From positions 186,001 to 250,000 of the forward strand of contig JANJUV010000020.1 in assembly GCA_024710405.1 (NCBI GenBank): a stretch of 64,000 bases of DNA, given 5' to 3'. Shown here one piece after another: positions 36,569-45,884 of the stretch; position 1 is the first letter of the stretch; every line of letters begins with the position of its first letter. A program made the translations under genes and the position numbers. Below the pieces are notes generated by a model. That model worked only from the letters and a program-made list of their open reading frames with translations, was not told the DNA's origin and searched no databases. Origin of the DNA: Bacteroidales bacterium. GTDB lineage: Bacteria; Bacteroidota; Bacteroidia; Bacteroidales; F082.

Positions 36569-36767
36569 AGGGTTTGGTGGCAGGTTTTTCGAGGACAGGA
36601 ACATATCCCCATCGGGAGCAGTCACAGTTTCTTTTCTTGTGTTTCATGGCCGGCCGGTAAGGGGAGCGGGTGCTGGAGCAACCCGCCAGCAGCAGGCAGC
36701 CAAGCAGAAAAGCCGAAATGAAAACCTTTGAAGAAGTTCGTTTCAGTAAAGAAAATTTATGTGTCAT
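36558..36767 (-). CDS. Small lipoprotein
   Basis: A 69-residue ORF from ATG 36767 has a classic lipoprotein signal (FISAFLLGCLLLAGC) and a short basic mature part with CDC (KHKKRNCDCSRWGYVPVLEKP). It overlaps the SprT-like start and was confirmed as real by the signal, the lipobox LAGC and the tight overlap. A TATTTTTG box lies at 36782-36775 on the minus strand, very close to the ATG, so the transcript could be nearly leaderless. Function is unknown. Confidence 0.72.
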   Translation of the reverse strand: MTHKFSLLKRTSSKVFISAFLLGCLLLAGCSSTRSPYRPAMKHKKRNCDCSRWGYVPVLEKPATKPYAC

Positions 36768-36847
36768 ACCGGGCCAAAAATACATGTTTTTAAGGGATCA
36801 GGCCGAAAGGGTTTTACGGATTTTGAAGACAACAGCAAACCATAGTG

Positions 36848-37684
36848 ATGATGTTTGCGGAGCAGGTGTTTAAGAAATTGGGATTTTCGGAGGTATGGTA
36901 CTTTATTATGAATTACCTTAGCGGTGTTTTTAAAGGATACCATATGGTCATGATCCGGATGCTGGGTGAGTACCTGCTGCTCATGTTTACGACCTTCAAG
37001 CGGCCCGACAAAGGGCCTGTGTTCCGGCGTCAGCTGATGACCGAGTTTATTGGACTTGGTGTGGATTCGTTTGGTATTGTGGCTATTATTTCGGTTTTTA
37101 CAGGAGCGATCGTAGCCATTCAAACGGCCTACAACATTGATTCGCCTTTGATTCCTTTGTCAATGGTTGGTTTTACCACCCGACAAATGGTTATTCTCGA
37201 GTTTTCGCCCACCATCATCAGCCTGATTCTTGCCGGCAAAGTCGGATCAAGGATTGCCTCTGAAATAGGAACCATGCGTGTAACGGAGCAGATAGATGCA
37301 CTCAGGGTGATGGGCGTTAATCCGGCCAACTACCTGATATTACCAAAGATAACTGCAGCAATGCTGTTCAACCCGGTGCTCATAACCTTTAGCATTGTGC
37401 TGGGAATTTTTGGGGGCTGGGGTGCCTGTGTGGTCACCGATCTGGTGACATCAACCGACTTCATTCAGGGTTTGCGGGGTTGGTTCGAGCCGTTTACAGT
37501 CACCTATGCCATGATCAAGACTTTGGTTTTTGCATTCATCATTTCGTCTGTTTCGGGATTTCTCGGGTACAATGTTCAGGGTGGCTCGATCGAAGTGGGC
37601 AGGGCAAGTACCAAAGCGGTGGTGTACAGCAGCATATTGATCATTTTCTTCGACCTTATTCTCACCCAGCTCCTGCTCATATGA
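36848..37684 (+). CDS. MlaE-family ABC transporter permease
   Basis: This is a 278-residue inner-membrane permease of the MlaE/TTG2B type, which moves phospholipid between the inner and outer membranes of Gram-negative cells. Several hydrophobic helices are seen. Signature segments are FTGAIVAIQTAY (~82), ILAGKVGSRIASEIGTMRVTEQIDALRVMGVNP (~130-160) and the C-terminal SSVSGFLGYNVQGGSIEVGRASTKAVVYSS. The start is ATG 36848 or 36851. The stop overlaps the next ATG (ATGA), so it is coupled to the ATPase gene. Confidence 0.94.
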   Translation: MMFAEQVFKKLGFSEVWYFIMNYLSGVFKGYHMVMIRMLGEYLLLMFTTFKRPDKGPVFRRQLMTEFIGLGVDSFGIVAIISVFTGAIVAIQTAYNIDSPLIPLSMVGFTTRQMVILEFSPTIISLILAGKVGSRIASEIGTMRVTEQIDALRVMGVNPANYLILPKITAAMLFNPVLITFSIVLGIFGGWGACVVTDLVTSTDFIQGLRGWFEPFTVTYAMIKTLVFAFIISSVSGFLGYNVQGGSIEVGRASTKAVVYSSILIIFFDLILTQLLLI

Positions 37685-38427
37685 TTTTTGTCAAGAACAT
37701 AAGCAAATCATTTGCCGAAAGGGTTGTGCTCGACAACATCAGCACCAGTTTCGAAAAAGGAAAGACCAACCTGATCATCGGTCAGAGCGGTTCGGGCAAG
37801 ACAGTGCTGATGAAATGCTGTATCGGCCTTCTCGATCCTGACGGAGGAGAGATACTTTACGACAACCGGCCTTTTTCGGGAATCAGCGAAAAACGCAAAC
37901 AGGACATACGTAAGGAAATGGGTGTGCTGTTTCAGGGTGGTGCCCTTTTCGACTCATTCACCGTGGAGCAAAATGTAATGTTTCCGTTGAATATGTTTAC
38001 CGACTTGAGCAATGAAGAAAAACTTGAACGTGTTAATTTCTGTCTGAAACGTGTGAATCTGGTCAACGTGAATAATTTATATCCGTCGGAAATCAGTGGA
38101 GGTATGATGAAGCGTGTTGCCATTGCAAGAGCTATTTCCAACAGCCCGAGTTATTTGTTTTGCGACGAACCCAATTCCGGACTTGATCCAAAAACAGCGG
38201 AGGTGATTGATGAACTCATCAGTGAGATTACGCAGGAATACAATATTACCACAGTAATCAACACACACGACATGAATTCGGTGCTGCAGATCGGCCAGCG
38301 GATTACCTTTCTCTACAACGGAAGACTGTGGTGGGAAGGAGACAAAAATACAATTCTGGACACAGATAACCCCGAATTGAGAGATTTTGTTTTTTCTACG
38401 GAACTCACAAGGAGAATAATAAAATAA
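37681..38427 (+). CDS. MlaF-like ABC transporter ATP-binding protein
   Basis: This is a 248-residue ATPase partner of the permease above. Walker A is IIGQSGSGKTVLMK (~34-47), the Q-loop MGVLFQGGALFDS (~80), the ABC signature ISGGMMKRVAIARA (~138), Walker B SYLFCDEPNSGLDP (~158), and the H-loop NTHDM. The start at ATG 37681 overlaps the permease stop by 4 bp; the open frame continues upstream to 37480 only as a shadow of the permease gene. No MlaD substrate-binding gene follows in the window. Confidence 0.95.
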   Translation: MIFVKNISKSFAERVVLDNISTSFEKGKTNLIIGQSGSGKTVLMKCCIGLLDPDGGEILYDNRPFSGISEKRKQDIRKEMGVLFQGGALFDSFTVEQNVMFPLNMFTDLSNEEKLERVNFCLKRVNLVNVNNLYPSEISGGMMKRVAIARAISNSPSYLFCDEPNSGLDPKTAEVIDELISEITQEYNITTVINTHDMNSVLQIGQRITFLYNGRLWWEGDKNTILDTDNPELRDFVFSTELTRRIIK

Positions 38428-38431
38428 TGCC

Positions 38432-38965
38432 ATGAATTACTTAGACATCATTTTTGCCATTATGCTGATTCTTTCGGCAATTAGCGGATACAACAAAGGA
38501 TTCATCATCGAACTCACATCTCTGGTTGCCTTGATTGCTGGCATTTATGTTGCGGTTTATTTTTCGGATGTCACCGCCGATTTCCTGCAGACATATTTTT
38601 CGTTGACAACCAAGTACCTGTCTATCATTAGCTTTGCACTAACATTTGTGTTGGTGTTGATCGCTGTTGTTTTTCTCGGCCGCATCGTTGAAAAATTTGT
38701 TGACCTGCTCATGCTGGGATTTCTGAACAAAGTTGCCGGCCTTGTATTTGGGGTGCTTAAAGGTATTCTCATCCTGAGTGTGTTGATTTTTGTGATCAAT
38801 TACTTCGATGCCGGCAGGCAATGGCTTGCCGAAAAAGCTTCTGTGAACTCCTTCCTTTATTCCTACATTGAACCGGTGGCCCCGAAATTGTATAAAAGTT
38901 TAAAACTCCCTGAGAATATTGAAATTACAGTGCCTTTCGGCGAGGAAGAAAAGAAAATCATCTGA
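38432..38965 (+). CDS. CvpA family membrane protein
   Basis: This is a 177-residue protein with four hydrophobic segments (IIFAIMLILSAISGYNKGFI, ELTSLVALIAGIYVAVYFSD, IISFALTFVLVLIAVVFLGRI, LVFGVLKGILILSVLIFVI), the layout of CvpA. CvpA was named for colicin V production and also affects envelope homeostasis. The ATG lies 4 bp after the MlaF-like stop, so it is in the same transcription unit. Confidence 0.9.
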   Translation: MNYLDIIFAIMLILSAISGYNKGFIIELTSLVALIAGIYVAVYFSDVTADFLQTYFSLTTKYLSIISFALTFVLVLIAVVFLGRIVEKFVDLLMLGFLNKVAGLVFGVLKGILILSVLIFVINYFDAGRQWLAEKASVNSFLYSYIEPVAPKLYKSLKLPENIEITVPFGEEEKKII

Positions 38966-38996
38966 ACCTGCACTTTGCTTTGAGTTCCTGACTTGA

Positions 38997-39983
38997 ATGA
39001 ACACAACACAAGCTGTCTCCTGCATGAACGAATGGGGCAAAAATGGAATTCCCTTTTTGTTCGTATTCGATTTCCTGCTTCAAAAGCCGTTGGTTATAAG
39101 ACTTGATCAAATCGACAGCCGAGAAATCCTTTATCAGGTGAACCAAACAAGCAATCTGAGCCAAACCGTCTCTTTTCAACCGGAACCAAAGCCCCTTCTG
39201 ACATTGGAAATGCCGGATTTTGGGCAGTATGGTGTTGCTTTTAACAAAGTCATGCACCACCTTCAACGCGGCGATTCATACCTGCTTAACCTCACCATGC
39301 CCGTACACATCAGCACCAATCTGGGTTTGAAGGAAATTTTTCTGCGAAGCAAAGCACCCTTTAAACTTTGGTTAAAGGACAAGTGCACTATTTTTTCGCC
39401 CGAACCTTTTATCCGTATCAGTGATGATATGATATATTCCTTCCCCATGAAAGGCACAATTGACGCCACCATACCCGATGCAGTCAACAAACTTCTGGGC
39501 AACGAAAAAGAACTGGCCGAGCATTATACTATAGTTGATCTCATACGCAACGACCTCAACATGGTTTCGATGGACGTGCGCGTGGAAAAGTTCAGGTTTG
39601 TCGAAGAAATCACCACGATCAGAGGAAAATTATTGCAAACAAGTTCACTCATTTCGGGAAGGCTTCCTGAAAACCATCTTGACCGCATTGGAGATATCAT
39701 TGTAACCTTGCTTCCGGCAGGTTCAATAAGCGGTGCACCAAAAAAACGGACGGTCGAAATCATCCTCGAAGCCGAACAATATGAAAGAGGGTATTACACT
39801 GGTGTTTTTGGGATCTTCGACGGAACCGGACTGGAGAGCGCAGTAATGATTCGTTATATCGAACAAACACCTAATGGACTGATCTTTAAAGCCGGTGGCG
39901 GAATAACAGTAAACAGCAATATGCAGGATGAATATGACGAATTGGTCAGTAAGGTTTACCTGCCATTGGAGGCAGGAATATGA
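38997..39983 (+). CDS. pabB: Aminodeoxychorismate synthase component I
   Basis: The 328-residue chorismate-utilising enzyme aminates chorismate for p-aminobenzoate and folate synthesis. The motif FPMKGTIDA (~155) has Lys where anthranilate synthases have Ala, which marks the PabB branch. HYTIVDLIRNDLNMVS, LPAGSISGAPKKRTVEIILEAE and FKAGGGITVNSNMQDEYDE are the conserved blocks. It is short because the N-terminal non-catalytic domain is reduced. It overlaps pabC by 4 bp. Confidence 0.92.
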   Translation: MNTTQAVSCMNEWGKNGIPFLFVFDFLLQKPLVIRLDQIDSREILYQVNQTSNLSQTVSFQPEPKPLLTLEMPDFGQYGVAFNKVMHHLQRGDSYLLNLTMPVHISTNLGLKEIFLRSKAPFKLWLKDKCTIFSPEPFIRISDDMIYSFPMKGTIDATIPDAVNKLLGNEKELAEHYTIVDLIRNDLNMVSMDVRVEKFRFVEEITTIRGKLLQTSSLISGRLPENHLDRIGDIIVTLLPAGSISGAPKKRTVEIILEAEQYERGYYTGVFGIFDGTGLESAVMIRYIEQTPNGLIFKAGGGITVNSNMQDEYDELVSKVYLPLEAGI

Positions 39984-40597
39984 TTTATAAATTTTTTGAA
40001 AGCATCAGGCTATGCAACGGGCAGTTCGGGAATCTTCCGCTGCATGAAGAGCGGATGGCCCGTGCCCTGCAGTTTTGTGGCGAAGAATCAGTCTATCCCG
40101 ACCTGAACCTTTATCTTGACGGGTTTGATGTTCCGCAAAAAGGATTATATAAATGCCGGATTTCTTATTCCCCCGGAATCGCACCTCCCGAATTCGTGCC
40201 ATATCAGCTCAAGCCCATCAAAAGCCTCAGATTGGTTGAGGCAGCAGATTGTAGCTATGCGCACAAGTTTGCCGACCGTTCCTGCATCAACAAGCTATTG
40301 GAACAGCGACAGGATTGCGATGATATACTGATCACGCGAAACGGCTTTCTTAGCGATACTTCTTATTGCAACATCATCCTCCGCGACAAGCAGGGCAAAT
40401 GGATTACCCCTTCCACACCCTTATTGCCCGGAACCCAAAGGCAATCAATACTTATGCAAGGCCTCGCCGAAGAAAGAGAAGTTCATATTGCTGATTTGAA
40501 AGAATATAACTTGTTTAAGCTGGTGAATGCCATGATCACCTGGGAGGAGGCACCTCAAATACCCATACGAAACATCATCAACAGTCATATCGGTTGA
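39980..40597 (+). CDS. pabC: Aminodeoxychorismate lyase-like aminotransferase class IV
   Basis: This is a 205-residue PLP enzyme of class IV, probably converting aminodeoxychorismate to p-aminobenzoate and pyruvate. The PLP lysine is in SYAHKFADRSCINKLLEQR (~95). ILITRNGFLSDTSYCNIIL and PLLPGTQRQSIL are family blocks. Its ATG overlaps the pabB stop (ATGA), and the pairing supports the function. Branched-chain aminotransferase activity is excluded mainly by short length and context. Confidence 0.9.
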   Translation: MIYKFFESIRLCNGQFGNLPLHEERMARALQFCGEESVYPDLNLYLDGFDVPQKGLYKCRISYSPGIAPPEFVPYQLKPIKSLRLVEAADCSYAHKFADRSCINKLLEQRQDCDDILITRNGFLSDTSYCNIILRDKQGKWITPSTPLLPGTQRQSILMQGLAEEREVHIADLKEYNLFKLVNAMITWEEAPQIPIRNIINSHIG

Positions 40598-40654
40598 CAA
40601 AGGCACAATTTGTCGCCTTTTTCGTATTTTTACCCCAAAATCCTAAAAATTACC

Positions 40655-42820
40655 ATGAAAAGATCGTTTTTTCTGATACTGGCTTTTCTAGCGACCAGAC
40701 TGCTTATTGCCGGAGAGGGCATGTGGATTCCGATGTTGCTGCAGCAACTCAACGAAAAAGAAATGAAGGAGATGGGCATGCGGATTTCGGCAGAGGATAT
40801 CTATTCTGTCAATCAATCGAGCCTGAAGGATGCCATAGTGCTGTTCGGAGGAGGGTGTACGGGCGAACTTGTTTCCGACAAGGGATTACTGTTTACCAAC
40901 CACCACTGCGGATTCAACGAAATTCAGAAACACAGCACCATCGAAAACGATTACCTCACAAACGGATTCTGGGCCATGAGCCTGTCTGAGGAATTGCCCA
41001 ATCCGGGTCTGACAGCTGTGATGCTGAAGCGCATGGAAGAGGTTACAGTTCAGGTTTTAAATGGTGTAACGCCCGAGATGACCGAATCACAGCGTGCAGC
41101 AGCCATACGAGAAAACAGCCGCAAGATCACCGAAACAGCAGCCCGCGAATCGGGTCTCGAAACATCGGTCAGAGCATTTTATCAGGGTAACCAGTATTTT
41201 ATGCTCTACACACAGACATTTCGCGACATCAGGCTCGTTGGTGCTCCGCCGAGCAACATCGGCAAGTTTGGCGGCGACACCGACAACTGGGTGTGGCCAA
41301 GGCATACGGGTGACTTCGCCGTTTTCAGGATTTATGTGAATAAAGAAGGCAAGCCCGCCGAATACAGCACCGAAAATGTCCCTTACAAACCTGCGTATCA
41401 TATTCCAATCTCGTTGAATGGCGTGGAAGAAAATGATTTCACCTTTGTGTTCGGCTATCCGGCCCGCACCAGACAATACATCCCTTCTTTTGGGGTTCAG
41501 CAAACCACCGAAGTAACCAATCCGCATAAGATTGCCCTGCGCGACATCAGGCTTGAAGCGTTTAAAAAGTATTCAGCAACCAATGCAAAAATCCGACTGC
41601 AGTATGCTGCCAAAGACGCAAGAGTAGCAAACGCCTGGAAAAAAATGATCGGCGAAAGCAAGGGCATCCGCAGGTTGAACGGAGTTGAAAGGAAACAGGT
41701 ACAAGAACAGGAATTTCAGAACTGGGCAAATGCCGAAAGCAACCGTATAACAGTTTACGGAGGCCTGATACCCGCGTTTCAGAACTCCTACGCGGCACTC
41801 GAACCACTCATGCTTGCATCAGATTATATCAACGAAGCCGGTCTGGGCATTGAACTTCTCGCTTTTGCAAACCGATTCTGGCCCTTGGTGGAAGAAAGCC
41901 GCAAGTCGAGCCCTGATGCAACAAAAATGAACAAGCTTGTGGAAGGACTAAAAAATCAAACAGCTGCATTTTTTAAAGACTATCACCAACCCATCGACCG
42001 CGAAGTGGCCGTTGCACTGCTACGGCTATATACCATGAAACAACCGGCACCATTCCGACCCGCCTTTCTGGATGAAATTGAAAAAGACTTCGGTGGTGAT
42101 TTTCAGGCTTATGTTGACAAACTATTTGATAAATCTTTGTTTGCCTCAGAAACAGCCGTAATGAACCTGCTGAATGACTTTGGAACGAACAAACTGCGTC
42201 GCCTGACTACCGACCCAGCCTTCAGAATTACCACAGATATGCGGGACTTTTACAACGGACAGATCCGCGAGCAACTTGCAGCATACAACACCGGCATCGA
42301 CAGCCTCCAGCGCATCTATATGCAAGGCCTCATGGAAATGCAAGCCGACAAACGATTCTATCCCGATGCCAATTTCACACTGAGGGTAACCTACGGCAAA
42401 GTGGAGGGTTATGCGCCCGCCGATGCAGTTTATTATGAGCATTATACTACGCTTGAAGGTATCCTGGAAAAAGAAGACCCCACAATTTATGATTACGTTG
42501 TGGAAAAGAAACTTAAACAACTGCACCAGACAAAAGACTTTGGGGATTATGCCGACAAGGACGGGCGGATGAGGGTGGCTTTTGCCGCATCAAACCACAC
42601 AACCGGAGGCAACTCAGGGAGTCCGGTGCTCAACGCCGACGGACATATGGTGGGCATCAACTTCGACCGCTGCTGGGAAGGCACCATGAGCGACCTGATG
42701 TATGACCCCGCAATGAGCCGAAACATCTCGGTCGATATTCGCTTTGTGTTGTTTATCATCGACAAATTTGCCGGTGCTTCGCATCTGATCGACGAAATGA
42801 CCATCATCAAAGGCTCCTGA
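40655..42820 (+). CDS. S46 family dipeptidyl-peptidase, DPP11-like
   Basis: This is a 721-residue exported serine dipeptidyl-peptidase, paralogous to 32592-34751. The signal peptide is MKRSFFLILAFLATRLLIAG and the mature start EGMWIP. The triad lies in LFTNHHCGFNE (~84), GGDTDNWVWPRHTGDF and TGGNSGSPVLN. The specificity position reads Arg in GINFDRCWEG, which in family knowledge marks DPP11 (Asp/Glu at P1). ATG 40655 is preferred because the frame upstream (from 40610) lacks a signal-like start. It follows pabC by 57 bp. Confidence 0.93.
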   Translation: MKRSFFLILAFLATRLLIAGEGMWIPMLLQQLNEKEMKEMGMRISAEDIYSVNQSSLKDAIVLFGGGCTGELVSDKGLLFTNHHCGFNEIQKHSTIENDYLTNGFWAMSLSEELPNPGLTAVMLKRMEEVTVQVLNGVTPEMTESQRAAAIRENSRKITETAARESGLETSVRAFYQGNQYFMLYTQTFRDIRLVGAPPSNIGKFGGDTDNWVWPRHTGDFAVFRIYVNKEGKPAEYSTENVPYKPAYHIPISLNGVEENDFTFVFGYPARTRQYIPSFGVQQTTEVTNPHKIALRDIRLEAFKKYSATNAKIRLQYAAKDARVANAWKKMIGESKGIRRLNGVERKQVQEQEFQNWANAESNRITVYGGLIPAFQNSYAALEPLMLASDYINEAGLGIELLAFANRFWPLVEESRKSSPDATKMNKLVEGLKNQTAAFFKDYHQPIDREVAVALLRLYTMKQPAPFRPAFLDEIEKDFGGDFQAYVDKLFDKSLFASETAVMNLLNDFGTNKLRRLTTDPAFRITTDMRDFYNGQIREQLAAYNTGIDSLQRIYMQGLMEMQADKRFYPDANFTLRVTYGKVEGYAPADAVYYEHYTTLEGILEKEDPTIYDYVVEKKLKQLHQTKDFGDYADKDGRMRVAFAASNHTTGGNSGSPVLNADGHMVGINFDRCWEGTMSDLMYDPAMSRNISVDIRFVLFIIDKFAGASHLIDEMTIIKGS

Positions 42821-42883
42821 TTTCACAATTGAAATCCAAGCCTTTGAACAGTATTGTTTTATCATCTTCTGAAACCATGTAAT

Positions 42884-45655
42884 ATGGAACAAACACGCCC
42901 GAAACTTTTTTTGCTGGATGCCATGGCATTGATATACAGGGCTTTTTTTGCATTGAATAAAAATCCGCGCATCAACTCAAAAGGACTCAACACCTCAGCC
43001 ATTCTCGGTTTTGCCAACACCCTGCTTGAGCTGCTGACCAGCGAAAGACCAACCCATATTGGCGTGGCCTTTGATACAATTGCGCCTACACAACGGCACA
43101 TAGACTTTGCCGAATACAAGGCAAACCGCGAAAAAATGCCCGAAGACCTGGCGAAGTCATTGCCATATATCGTTGACCTCATCAAGGCATTCAACATCCC
43201 CCTGCTGATGGCCGATGGCTATGAAGCCGATGATGTGATCGGTACTTTGGCCAAAAATGCTGAAAAAGAAGGTTTTGAGGTGTTTATGATGACCCCCGAC
43301 AAGGATTTCGGGCAACTGGTTACCGAAAACATCAAGATGTATAAACCCTCCCGGGGAGGCGAAAAACCCGAAATCTGGGGGATTGAAGAAGTCTGTAGCC
43401 GATATGGTTTGCAGCATCCTGCCCAGCTTACCGATATCCTTGGGCTGTGGGGAGATGCATCCGACAACATTCCGGGCATTCCGGGGGTGGGCGAAAAAAC
43501 AGCCATCAAGCTCATTTCCGACTATGGTTCTATCGAAAACCTGCTGGCAAACACCCACGATCAAAAAGGAAAACTCAGGGAAAACCTGGAACAGTTTTCC
43601 GCTCAGGGACTTCAATCAAAGCAACTGGCGACCATTCTCACCGATGCGCCCGTTCCGTTTGATGCAGCCGGACTCGAACTTGTGAAACCCGACTTCGAAA
43701 AGCTCAATGCTTTGTTTGAGGAACTTGAATTCAGAACCTTTGCCAAAAGGGTAGCCGCTCTTTATTCTCCGGTTAAATCCCCTGAACATGATTTATTTAG
43801 CTCCACAGAAGAGCTTGTGGATAACCCGCAGTCCATAAACCTCAGAAACATATCAAATACACCGCATAACTATATCTTGGTCAATAATAAGGCAGATTAT
43901 GAGAAACTGGCATCTGCGCTCCGGGTTTCGGGTGGTTTTTGTTTTGATACCGAAACAACCGGGGTTGACGCCCATACGGCCGAAATTGTAGGTATTTCGT
44001 TTTGCACACAACCGGGCAAAGCATGGTACGTTCCACTCCCCGAAAATTATCACGAAGCCTGCACCATACTGAGTCACTTTAAGCCATTGCTCGAGGATAC
44101 AACCATCGAAAAAACAGGTCAAAACCTGAAATATGATATATCGGTACTCCGATGGTACGACATTGAAGTTCAGGGACCGCTTTTCGACACCATGATAGCG
44201 CACTATCTGATTGAGCCCGATCTGCGGCACAACATGGATTTTCTGGCGTCAACCTATCTCAATTACAGCCCGGTGCCCATCGAAAGCCTTATCGGAAAAA
44301 AGGGAAAACAGCAGGGCAGCATGCGCGATGTGGATGCGGAACAAATCAAAGAGTATGCCGCCGAAGATGCCGATATAACCCTGCAACTCAGACAGGTGCT
44401 GGAACCTAAACTCTTCGAGCGCAAGGTACAAAGCCTCATGACCAGCCTGGAAATGCCACTGCTGCCCGTGCTGGCTGAAATGGAAGCCGAAGGAGTAAAA
44501 ATCGATACAGCAACCCTGCAAATCATCGGCGACGAACTCGGCCGCGAAATCGAACAGATCGAGCAGGATATTTACCGCTTATCGGGAAGCAACTTTAACA
44601 TTGGTTCACCGAAACAGCTTGGTGAGATTTTGTTCGAAAAACTGGGGTTGAGCACCAACGCAAAAAAAACCAAAACCGGCCAGTATCCGACAGGTGAAGA
44701 AGTGCTTACGCGCATGGTACACGATCATCCTGTGGTTCCGCTCATACTTGATTACCGTTCGCTTACGAAACTTAAATCCACCTATGTTGACACCCTTCCC
44801 GGGCTTGTCAACCCTCGCGACAACCGCATACACACCACCTACAACCAGGCAGTGGCCGCCACCGGCCGCCTGAGTTCCAACAACCCGAACCTGCAAAATA
44901 TCCCCATCAGAACAGAAAGAGGCCGCGAAATCCGAAAGGCATTCGTGCCCCGCAACAGCGATTATGTGTTGCTTTCGGCCGACTATTCCCAGATCGAATT
45001 ACGCATCATCGCACACCTGAGCGGAGATAAGGGGATGATCGGAGCTTTCGGGCAGGGGCTCGACATCCACACTGCTACAGCTGCAAAGGTCTATGGTCTG
45101 CCGCTTGACGAAGTTGACCGCGACATGCGCCGCAATGCCAAGATGGTTAATTTTGGTATCATTTACGGAATCAGCGCCTTCGGACTCGCTGAACGATTGG
45201 GGATTCCGCGGAAGGAGGCCGCTGAGATCATCCAGAATTATTTTAGGGAATATCCCGGGATAAAAGCATATATGAACAGCCAGATTGAATTTGCCCGGAA
45301 AAACGGCTATGTGGAAACCATGCTCGGGCGCCGGAGGTATCTGCGCGACATCAACTCATCGAACAGTGTGGTCAGGGGATTTGCTGAGCGCAACGCCATC
45401 AACGCACCGATACAGGGTTCATCGGCCGATATGATCAAGATCGCCATGATACGCATCCATGAACAGCTGAAAAGGCAGAAACTCCAATCAAAAATGATCC
45501 TTCAGGTGCACGACGAACTGGTGTTCGATGTGTTTAAACCGGAGCAGGAAGAGGTACAAAACATAGTGCTTCACGGCATGAAAGAAGCCCTGATGCTTGA
45601 TGTGCCGGTGCTGGTTGAAATGAGCACAGGAACCAACTGGCTTGAGGCGCATTGA
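42884..45655 (+). CDS. polA: DNA polymerase I
   Basis: This is a 923-residue protein. Residues ~1-300 form the 5'-3' exonuclease (LFLLDAMALIYRAFFAL, YEADDVIGTLAKNAE, MMTPDKDFGQLV, LWGDASDNIPGIPGVGEKTA). Residues ~330-520 form a 3'-5' proofreading domain with its acidic residues intact (CFDTETTGVDAH, GQNLKYDISVL, YAAEDADITLQL). The polymerase domain shows motif A VLLSADYSQIELR, motif B RRNAKMVNFGIIYGIS and motif C LQVHDELVFDV. ATG 42884 (MEQTRPKLFLLDAM) is preferred over an upstream in-frame start at 42854. Confidence 0.97.
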   Translation: MEQTRPKLFLLDAMALIYRAFFALNKNPRINSKGLNTSAILGFANTLLELLTSERPTHIGVAFDTIAPTQRHIDFAEYKANREKMPEDLAKSLPYIVDLIKAFNIPLLMADGYEADDVIGTLAKNAEKEGFEVFMMTPDKDFGQLVTENIKMYKPSRGGEKPEIWGIEEVCSRYGLQHPAQLTDILGLWGDASDNIPGIPGVGEKTAIKLISDYGSIENLLANTHDQKGKLRENLEQFSAQGLQSKQLATILTDAPVPFDAAGLELVKPDFEKLNALFEELEFRTFAKRVAALYSPVKSPEHDLFSSTEELVDNPQSINLRNISNTPHNYILVNNKADYEKLASALRVSGGFCFDTETTGVDAHTAEIVGISFCTQPGKAWYVPLPENYHEACTILSHFKPLLEDTTIEKTGQNLKYDISVLRWYDIEVQGPLFDTMIAHYLIEPDLRHNMDFLASTYLNYSPVPIESLIGKKGKQQGSMRDVDAEQIKEYAAEDADITLQLRQVLEPKLFERKVQSLMTSLEMPLLPVLAEMEAEGVKIDTATLQIIGDELGREIEQIEQDIYRLSGSNFNIGSPKQLGEILFEKLGLSTNAKKTKTGQYPTGEEVLTRMVHDHPVVPLILDYRSLTKLKSTYVDTLPGLVNPRDNRIHTTYNQAVAATGRLSSNNPNLQNIPIRTERGREIRKAFVPRNSDYVLLSADYSQIELRIIAHLSGDKGMIGAFGQGLDIHTATAAKVYGLPLDEVDRDMRRNAKMVNFGIIYGISAFGLAERLGIPRKEAAEIIQNYFREYPGIKAYMNSQIEFARKNGYVETMLGRRRYLRDINSSNSVVRGFAERNAINAPIQGSSADMIKIAMIRIHEQLKRQKLQSKMILQVHDELVFDVFKPEQEEVQNIVLHGMKEALMLDVPVLVEMSTGTNWLEAH

Positions 45656-45696
45656 TGCCGGAGAAGCGCCCGGGGCACAAAAAAATTCAAAAACTA

Positions 45697-45726
45697 TTGG
45701 AGGTAAGCGAAAAACCTGTATTTTTG
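45697..45726 (+). promoter_or_regulatory. Promoter of tRNA-Asn (-33 TTG, -7 TATTTTTG)
   Basis: TTG at 45697-45699 and TATTTTTG at 45719-45726 are separated by 19 bp. The tRNA starts at 45772, leaving a leader of about 40 bases for 5' processing. Confidence 0.75.
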
Positions 45727-45771
45727 CACCCTCATAATTGAGAAAAATCGTCTAAGAAACGGAAAATATTT

Positions 45772-45848
45772 TCCTCCTTAGCTCAGTTGGTCAGAGCATC
45801 TGACTGTTAATCAGAGGGTCGCTGGTTCAAGTCCAGCAGGGGGAGCCA
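45772..45848 (+). tRNA. tRNA-Asn (anticodon GTT)
   Basis: The acceptor stem TCCTCCT pairs with AGGGGGA, including one T-G wobble. The D arm is GCTC...GAGC; the anticodon stem-loop CTGAC-TGTTAAT-CAGAG has GTT at 34-36. The T arm is GCTGG-TTCAAGT-CCAGC. Discriminator G and an encoded CCA end are present. A terminator follows at once. Confidence 0.96.
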
Positions 45849-45877
45849 AAGAGGGGGCAGGGATGCCCTCTTTTTTT
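45849..45877 (+). terminator. Terminator after tRNA-Asn
   Basis: AGAGGG...CCCTCT forms a stem with a small GG bulge, followed by seven T. Confidence 0.75.
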
Positions 45878-45884
45878 GTTATAG

